Part shown: piece by piece, positions 32,248 to 35,962 of the stretch
Layout: each line of letters begins with the position of its first letter
Numbering within the stretch: the stretch's first letter is position 1
Assembly (NCBI GenBank): GCA_002315555.1
Contig: DCHF01000012.1
Span: 1,220-37,181, forward strand
Reading direction: 5' to 3'
Length of the DNA: 35,962 bases
Origin: Lachnospiraceae bacterium UBA1759
GTDB lineage: Bacteria; Bacillota; Clostridia; Lachnospirales; Lachnospiraceae
The notes under the pieces: model-generated
Told to the model about the DNA's origin: nothing
What the model saw: the letters and a program-made list of their open reading frames with translations, nothing else
Database searches by the model: none
Translations under genes and position numbers: made by a program

Positions 32248-32799
32248 TTATGCGAAGTAACGATCCAGAAGACCCTTGAATGCACGGCCGTGTCGAGCCT
32301 CGTCGCGAGCCATTTCATGAACGGTGTCATGAATAGCATCGAGGTTTGCAGCCTTCGCGCGCTTTGCAAGATCCAGCTTGCCTGCGGTTGCACCGTTCTC
32401 AGCTTCAACTCTCATCTCAAGGTTCTTCTTGGTGGACGGAGTGATAACTTCGCCAAGCAGTTCCGCGAACTTTGCAGCATGCTCAGCTTCTTCGTAAGCT
32501 GCCTTTTCCCAGTACAGGCCGATTTCCGGATAGCCTTCACGGAAAGCAACACGAGCCATAGCAAGGTACATGCCGACTTCTGAGCACTCACCGTTGAAGT
32601 TTGCGCGAAGGTCAGCCTTGATATCTTCAGTTACGTTCGGATCCTGAGCAACACCGACAACATGCTCGCAAGCCCAGCTCATTTCGCCTTCAACGACCTT
32701 GTTGAATTTGGAAGCCGGTGCGTTACACTGCGGGCACTTTTCCGGAGCAGCTTCGCCTTCAAATACATAACCACAAATTGCACATACAAATTTTGCCAT
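32248..32799 (-). CDS. Rubrerythrin (reverse type: N-terminal rubredoxin domain)
   Basis: 183 residues. A rubredoxin domain is at the N-terminus (Cys6, Cys9, Cys22, Cys25) and the diiron ferritin-like domain follows, with EVGMYLAM, EEAEHAAKF and RDEARHGRAF supplying the Glu/His ligands. This reverse order marks the Clostridial revRbr/NADH-peroxidase type, which reduces hydrogen peroxide to water. AAGGAG precedes the ATG. The gene lies between perR and rubredoxin and belongs to a peroxide-stress unit. Confidence 0.95.
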   Translation of the reverse strand: MAKFVCAICGYVFEGEAAPEKCPQCNAPASKFNKVVEGEMSWACEHVVGVAQDPNVTEDIKADLRANFNGECSEVGMYLAMARVAFREGYPEIGLYWEKAAYEEAEHAAKFAELLGEVITPSTKKNLEMRVEAENGATAGKLDLAKRAKAANLDAIHDTVHEMARDEARHGRAFKGLLDRYFA

Positions 32800-32824
32800 T
32801 TTTAGATCTCCTTGTTTTTAAGTT

Positions 32825-32852
32825 TTTTAAAAAACCGGTAAAACACCCGGTT
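32825..32852 (-). terminator. Weak terminator/attenuator between perR and rubrerythrin
   Basis: On the minus strand AACCGG, an 8-nt loop, CCGGTT then TTTT. It would allow only part of the perR transcripts into rubrerythrin. I see no separate rubrerythrin promoter in the 68-nt gap, so one may lie inside perR or read-through is used. Confidence 0.6.
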
Positions 32853-32867
32853 CATTAAGTACATGGT

Positions 32868-33257
32868 TTACGCTCTCTTTGAGAGGCAGTTCCGGCAGAT
32901 GCCGTAGTAAATGGTCTTCTGCGTCTCGATGGAAACGCCGAGCGAACCCTCCAGCATCCGTAAAATACTGTCGTCGTTCCGAAGCGGAACATCGATCACC
33001 GCGCCGCACTCCTTGCAGAAGAAATGCTGGTGAGGCGATGTATCAAAATCAAAATGATCCGAGCCGTCCGTTTCACAGGTGACTCTTCCGATCTCCTTAA
33101 GATCTGAAAGAAGCGCCAGATTCCGGTACACGGTTCCCAGGCTGATGTTCGGGAATTCCTCCCGTACCGCCGTATAGACCTGCTCCGCAGTCGGGTGGTC
33201 TTTTCTGGATTCCAGATATGTCAGGATGGCCTCCCGTTGTCTGCTCTTTTTAATCAT
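32868..33257 (-). CDS. perR: Fur-family peroxide regulator PerR
   Basis: 129 residues, with a winged helix (about 1-65, LGTVYRNLALL recognition helix) and a dimerisation domain. The regulatory metal ligands of PerR are all present: His21, Asp70, His76, His78 and Asp89. The last is Asp as in PerR, where Fur has Glu. Zinc cysteines are 81, 84, 121 and 124. The N-terminus is about 15 residues shorter than Bacillus PerR. It would sense peroxide by metal-catalysed His oxidation and derepress rubrerythrin and rubredoxin downstream. Its own promoter has a 23-bp inverted repeat (33267-33289). Confidence 0.9.
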   Translation of the reverse strand: MIKKSRQREAILTYLESRKDHPTAEQVYTAVREEFPNISLGTVYRNLALLSDLKEIGRVTCETDGSDHFDFDTSPHQHFFCKECGAVIDVPLRNDDSILRMLEGSLGVSIETQKTIYYGICRNCLSKRA

Positions 33258-33266
33258 TTTAACTCC

Positions 33267-33315
33267 ATATCAGTATTCTTTACTGATATAATAGCATATA
33301 TTTCGGATATGTCAA
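33267..33315 (-). promoter_or_regulatory. perR promoter with 23-bp inverted-repeat operator
   Basis: On the minus strand TTGACA (33310-33315), 16 nt and TATTAT (33288-33293) with extended -10 TG. Directly downstream is a perfect inverted repeat of 9-bp arms, ATATCAGTA and TACTGATAT, with a 5-bp centre (33267-33289), touching the -10. It differs from the Bacillus PerR box, yet its place argues for autoregulation. Confidence 0.7.
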
Positions 33316-33323
33316 GAGCAATA

Positions 33324-33815
33324 TCAATAATTATTATCGTTTTTAGACAGAATCGCCATTGCAATGATACCGCATATCACGAGAGCGCCCACAAGAACCC
33401 CGGCCGTGTCGATGCAGACATCAAACACCTGCATGGAACGGTCATCCACAAAGCTTTGATGAAACTCGTCCGATACGGCATACAGCATTCCGAGTATGCA
33501 GGAAAACCACACGCTGACGCGGAATTTCGGAAACCATTGATAAAGCGCGGCTGAAATAAGACCGCCCAGGATCGCGTATTCCGTAAAATGCGCCGCCTTA
33601 CGGATCAGATAGTTCAGGCACTCCATGCGGAGCGTGAACTCATCGCCCGAATACTGGTTCCATCCGCGAAGAAAGATCCGCTGCACCGCTCCGGTAATGC
33701 CGCTTGAAAGATCATTGGAAGCCGCTCCGGTTTTGGAGGACATATAGAAAATAACGCCCATCCATAAAACAGCCGCAGCGGTCAGGCTCCATCGCAGGGC
33801 TCTTTTCTTTCTCAT
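33324..33815 (-). CDS. VanZ-like family membrane protein
   Basis: 163 residues with about four membrane helices. It begins with a basic tail and a helix ending IFYMSSKTG, a VanZ-like motif, and has KAAHFTEYAILGGLI and YAVSDEFHQSFVDDRSMQVFDVCIDTAG, the family signature. VanZ proteins affect glycopeptide resistance in some hosts; most of this family has no known function. It overlaps the rmlD stop by four nt, so it is coupled to the rhamnose pathway gene. Confidence 0.9.
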   Translation of the reverse strand: MRKKRALRWSLTAAAVLWMGVIFYMSSKTGAASNDLSSGITGAVQRIFLRGWNQYSGDEFTLRMECLNYLIRKAAHFTEYAILGGLISAALYQWFPKFRVSVWFSCILGMLYAVSDEFHQSFVDDRSMQVFDVCIDTAGVLVGALVICGIIAMAILSKNDNNY

Positions 33816-34735
33816 GCTTCGATCTCACCGATCTCGATCAGGAAACGGTGCAGCGCATCCTTCCAGTCCGGAAGCGGCTCAAAACCGTTTTCAACGAGTT
33901 TGGACTTTTCGAGGCGGGAGTTGGACGGACGTGCTGCCTTGGACAAACCGTACTCTGCCGTCGTTACCGGGTTCACGACGGTGCTCATGCCCGCCTGACG
34001 ATAGATCTCGCAGGTGAAATCGAACCAGGAAATGTAACCGCCCTCATTTGTAGCATGATAATAACCGTACTTCTCGCTGACGATCATATCGCAAAGAAGG
34101 CGTGCAAGATCGTAGGTGTACGTGGGGGTACCGATCTGGTCGTTTACCACACGTACCGCGTCATGCGTCTTTCCGACGTTCAGCATGGTCTTGATGAAAT
34201 TCTTGCCGTTCAGGCCGAATACCCAAGCAATGCGGACGATGAAATACTTATCAAGAAGGGATGAGACCGCGAGTTCACCCTGCAGCTTGGTCTCGCCGTA
34301 GTAACAAAGCGGCGCATAATCCTTGCAGTCCGGTTCCCACGGCGTAGTTCCCTGTCCGTTGAAGACATAGTCCGTGGAGATGTACATCAGCTTTGCGCCG
34401 GTCTTCTTTGCCGCTTCGGCAATGTTCTTTGTACCGGTCACATTGATCGCATAGACCTTGTCACGCTTGTCATCATCTTCTGCGGCATCGACCGCGGTCC
34501 ATGCCGCACAGTGAATGACCGCATCCGCGCCGACCTCCGCCATCACGCGGTCCACTGTCTCCGCATCCGTAATGTCCATCGGAACATACGGCGCAGCTGT
34601 CACTGCGGAACCGTCCTGAATGCCGGCATACTGCTCATGGATATCGCTGCCGACGGCCTCGATCCCTCTCTTATTCAGTTCATTGACGACGTCATGGCCC
34701 AACTGGCCCGCAACGCCGGTAACAAATACCTTCAT
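33812..34735 (-). CDS. rfbD: dTDP-4-dehydrorhamnose reductase
   Basis: 307 residues. An extended short-chain dehydrogenase fold with VTGVAGQLGHDVV at the N-terminus (NADPH loop), ISTDYVFNGQG, and the catalytic YYGETKLQGE (YxxxK). It makes dTDP-L-rhamnose, the donor for rhamnose in cell-wall polysaccharides. The ATG at 34735 follows AAGGAG; a longer frame to 34861 would run through the rmlB terminator. It follows rmlB by 125 nt with that terminator between, and overlaps the VanZ gene. Confidence 0.94.
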   Translation of the reverse strand: MKVFVTGVAGQLGHDVVNELNKRGIEAVGSDIHEQYAGIQDGSAVTAAPYVPMDITDAETVDRVMAEVGADAVIHCAAWTAVDAAEDDDKRDKVYAINVTGTKNIAEAAKKTGAKLMYISTDYVFNGQGTTPWEPDCKDYAPLCYYGETKLQGELAVSSLLDKYFIVRIAWVFGLNGKNFIKTMLNVGKTHDAVRVVNDQIGTPTYTYDLARLLCDMIVSEKYGYYHATNEGGYISWFDFTCEIYRQAGMSTVVNPVTTAEYGLSKAARPSNSRLEKSKLVENGFEPLPDWKDALHRFLIEIGEIEA

Positions 34736-34810
34736 GCTGTCTCCTTCGCGTTTCGTTCTTTCGGGTGCGGGTCTTCTACTGTACTGCCCGATAAGCCCCC
34801 GATTTTGAAT

Positions 34811-34851
34811 AATAAAAGGCAGTCCCCTGTTTACGAGAACAAGAGACTGCC
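34811..34851 (-). terminator. Terminator/attenuator between rmlB and rmlD
   Basis: The minus strand has GGCAGTC and GACTGCC arms, extended inward by further pairs, then TTTTATTATT. It lies right after the rmlB stop. rmlD has no clear promoter of its own, so partial read-through is likely. Confidence 0.75.
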
Positions 34852-34860
34852 ATAAAGTCA

Positions 34861-35886
34861 TTATTTTAACTTGGAACCGTACATCTTTTCAAAATAGTTC
34901 TGATACTCACCGTTTAAGATGTTCATCCACCATTCCTTGTTGTCAAGGTACCACTGGATGGTCTGCGGAATACCGGTATCAAAGGTGTATACGGGCTTCC
35001 AGCCAAGTTCAGTCTCCATCTTGGTCGGGTCGATCGCGTATCTTCTGTCGTGACCCTTGCGGTCTTCAACATGCTCGATCAGGTCTTCGGACTTTCCGAG
35101 TGCAGTCAGAATGGTCTTAACGACTTCCATGTTGGTGCGCTCGTTGTGACCGCCGATGTTGTAGACTTCACCGACTCTGCCGTTCCGGACAATGAGGTCG
35201 ATGGCAACACAGTGATCATATACATGCAGCCAGTCGCGAACATTTAAGCCCTCGCCATAGACCGGGAGCTTCTTGTCGTCCAGTGCGCGGCTGATCATAA
35301 GCGGGATCAGCTTCTCCGGGAACTGATACGGGCCGTAGTTGTTGGAACAACGGGAGATGGTTACCGGAAGGCCAAAGGTTCGATGGTATGCCATGACAAA
35401 CAGGTCCGCGGAAGCCTTGGATGAGGAATACGGGCTGGATGTATGGATCGGGGTATCCTCGGTGAAGAACAAGTCGGGACGGTCCAGCGGAAGGTCGCCG
35501 TAAACTTCATCGGTGGAGACCTGATGATAGCGCTTGATACCGTACTTGTTGCAGGCATCCATTAACGTGGTCGTGCCGAGGACATTGGTCTGAACGAAGA
35601 TCTCCGGGTTCTTGATGCTGCGGTCTACATGAGACTCTGCGGCAAAGTTGATGACAACATCAAACTTTTCCTTTTCGAACAGATCGAAGATAAAGGTTCT
35701 GTCCGCGATATCACCGCGTACAAAGCGATAGTTCGGCTTACCCTCGACCGGTTTTAAGGTCTCGAGATTGCCGCAGTAGGTCAGAAGGTCCAGATTGACG
35801 ATCTCGTCTTCCGGATACTTGTTGACCATATAATGAACGAAATTGCCGCCGATGAATCCGGCGCCGCCCGTTACAAGAATTTTCAT
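34861..35886 (-). CDS. rfbB: dTDP-glucose 4,6-dehydratase
   Basis: 341 residues, usual length. The NAD-binding loop TGGAGFIGGNF is at residues 6-16; VSTDEVYGDL holds the catalytic Asp-Glu pair, and SPYSSSKASADL has the YxxxK motif. It converts dTDP-glucose to dTDP-4-keto-6-deoxyglucose, the second step to dTDP-rhamnose. AAGGAG precedes the ATG at 35886; the frame to 35928 would start beyond it. rmlA and rmlC are not in the window. Confidence 0.96.
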   Translation of the reverse strand: MKILVTGGAGFIGGNFVHYMVNKYPEDEIVNLDLLTYCGNLETLKPVEGKPNYRFVRGDIADRTFIFDLFEKEKFDVVINFAAESHVDRSIKNPEIFVQTNVLGTTTLMDACNKYGIKRYHQVSTDEVYGDLPLDRPDLFFTEDTPIHTSSPYSSSKASADLFVMAYHRTFGLPVTISRCSNNYGPYQFPEKLIPLMISRALDDKKLPVYGEGLNVRDWLHVYDHCVAIDLIVRNGRVGEVYNIGGHNERTNMEVVKTILTALGKSEDLIEHVEDRKGHDRRYAIDPTKMETELGWKPVYTFDTGIPQTIQWYLDNKEWWMNILNGEYQNYFEKMYGSKLK

Positions 35887-35910
35887 AGTGAACTCCTTAT
35901 TATTCCGATA

Positions 35911-35939
35911 TATATAATTTCCGGCCACTTTACCGACAA
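35911..35939 (-). promoter_or_regulatory. Promoter of rmlB
   Basis: On the minus strand TTGTCG (35934-35939), 17 nt and TATATA (35911-35916). It suggests rmlB begins a unit here instead of following genes beyond the window edge. Confidence 0.55.
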
Positions 35940-35962
35940 GCGGATCGCTCCGTGCTTCGCAC

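Noticed and set aside
1..35962. tRNA, rRNA, CRISPR array, insertion sequence or prophage
   Set aside because: No cloverleaf with TTCGA-type arm, no rRNA-like block, no regularly spaced direct repeats, and no transposase or phage protein among the open frames.

Overview
The window reads as a chromosome segment of an anaerobic, low-copy-RNA-gene-free stretch from a Clostridia-class Firmicute, most likely Lachnospiraceae-like. The evidence is the Asp23-nusB-xseA-xseB-ispA-dxs-tlyA-nadK-recN gene order, a PerR/rubrerythrin/rubredoxin oxidative-stress cassette, a RACo-type corrinoid activator, a RelQ-type alarmone synthetase, and strong AGGAGG-type ribosome binding sites. Nearly everything is on the minus strand. 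The only plus-strand genes are an Rrf2 regulator and a serine hydrolase. I see no rRNA, tRNA, CRISPR array, insertion sequence or phage gene.

Layout. 1-2.4 kb (minus): a truncated amino-acid-binding lipoprotein, an SGNH esterase, an HD-domain protein, tcdA and the start of larE, behind a control region (2462-2727) with a strong promoter, an Rrf2-type operator, a short Cys-codon-rich leader ORF and an attenuator. The divergent Rrf2 gene is at 2803-3210. This first ~3.2 kb is visibly AT-richer than the rest. 3.3-6.2 kb (minus): a RACo-like 2Fe-2S/ASKHA protein, then an ECF sigma factor and its membrane partner. 6.2-15.7 kb (minus): one tightly packed operon of ten genes, Asp23, nusB, xseA, xseB, ispA, dxs, tlyA, nadK, recN and a glycerate 2-kinase, from a promoter nested in the preceding terminator. 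15.8-17.8 kb (minus): a MATE exporter and relQ, divergent from a plus-strand serine hydrolase across a Fur-box-like palindrome that holds both -35 elements. 19.4-26.0 kb (minus): a five-gene operon of a GH78-like rhamnosidase, two small polytopic membrane proteins (one DUF5058-like), a membrane-anchored M20 hydrolase and a secreted transglutaminase-like protein. 26.2-27.6 kb: a dicarboxylate/amino acid:cation symporter. 27.7-32.0 kb: an LtaS-type phosphotransferase, a tRNA-dihydrouridine synthase and a pair of half-size chromate transporters. 32.0-33.3 kb: perR, rubrerythrin and a 44-residue rubredoxin. 33.3-35.9 kb: a VanZ-like protein, rmlD and rmlB.

Two things deserve most attention. First, the 2.4-2.8 kb control region looks like a cysteine-responsive leader-peptide attenuator under an Rrf2/CymR-like repressor; its native target is now a 61-codon stump, so the signal would feed into the sulfur-linked genes downstream. 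Second, the 19.4-26.0 kb operon couples cytoplasmic and membrane hydrolases to an uncharacterised two-part membrane protein and a surface transglutaminase, with its own promoter, operator palindrome and terminator. I do not recognise it as a described system.
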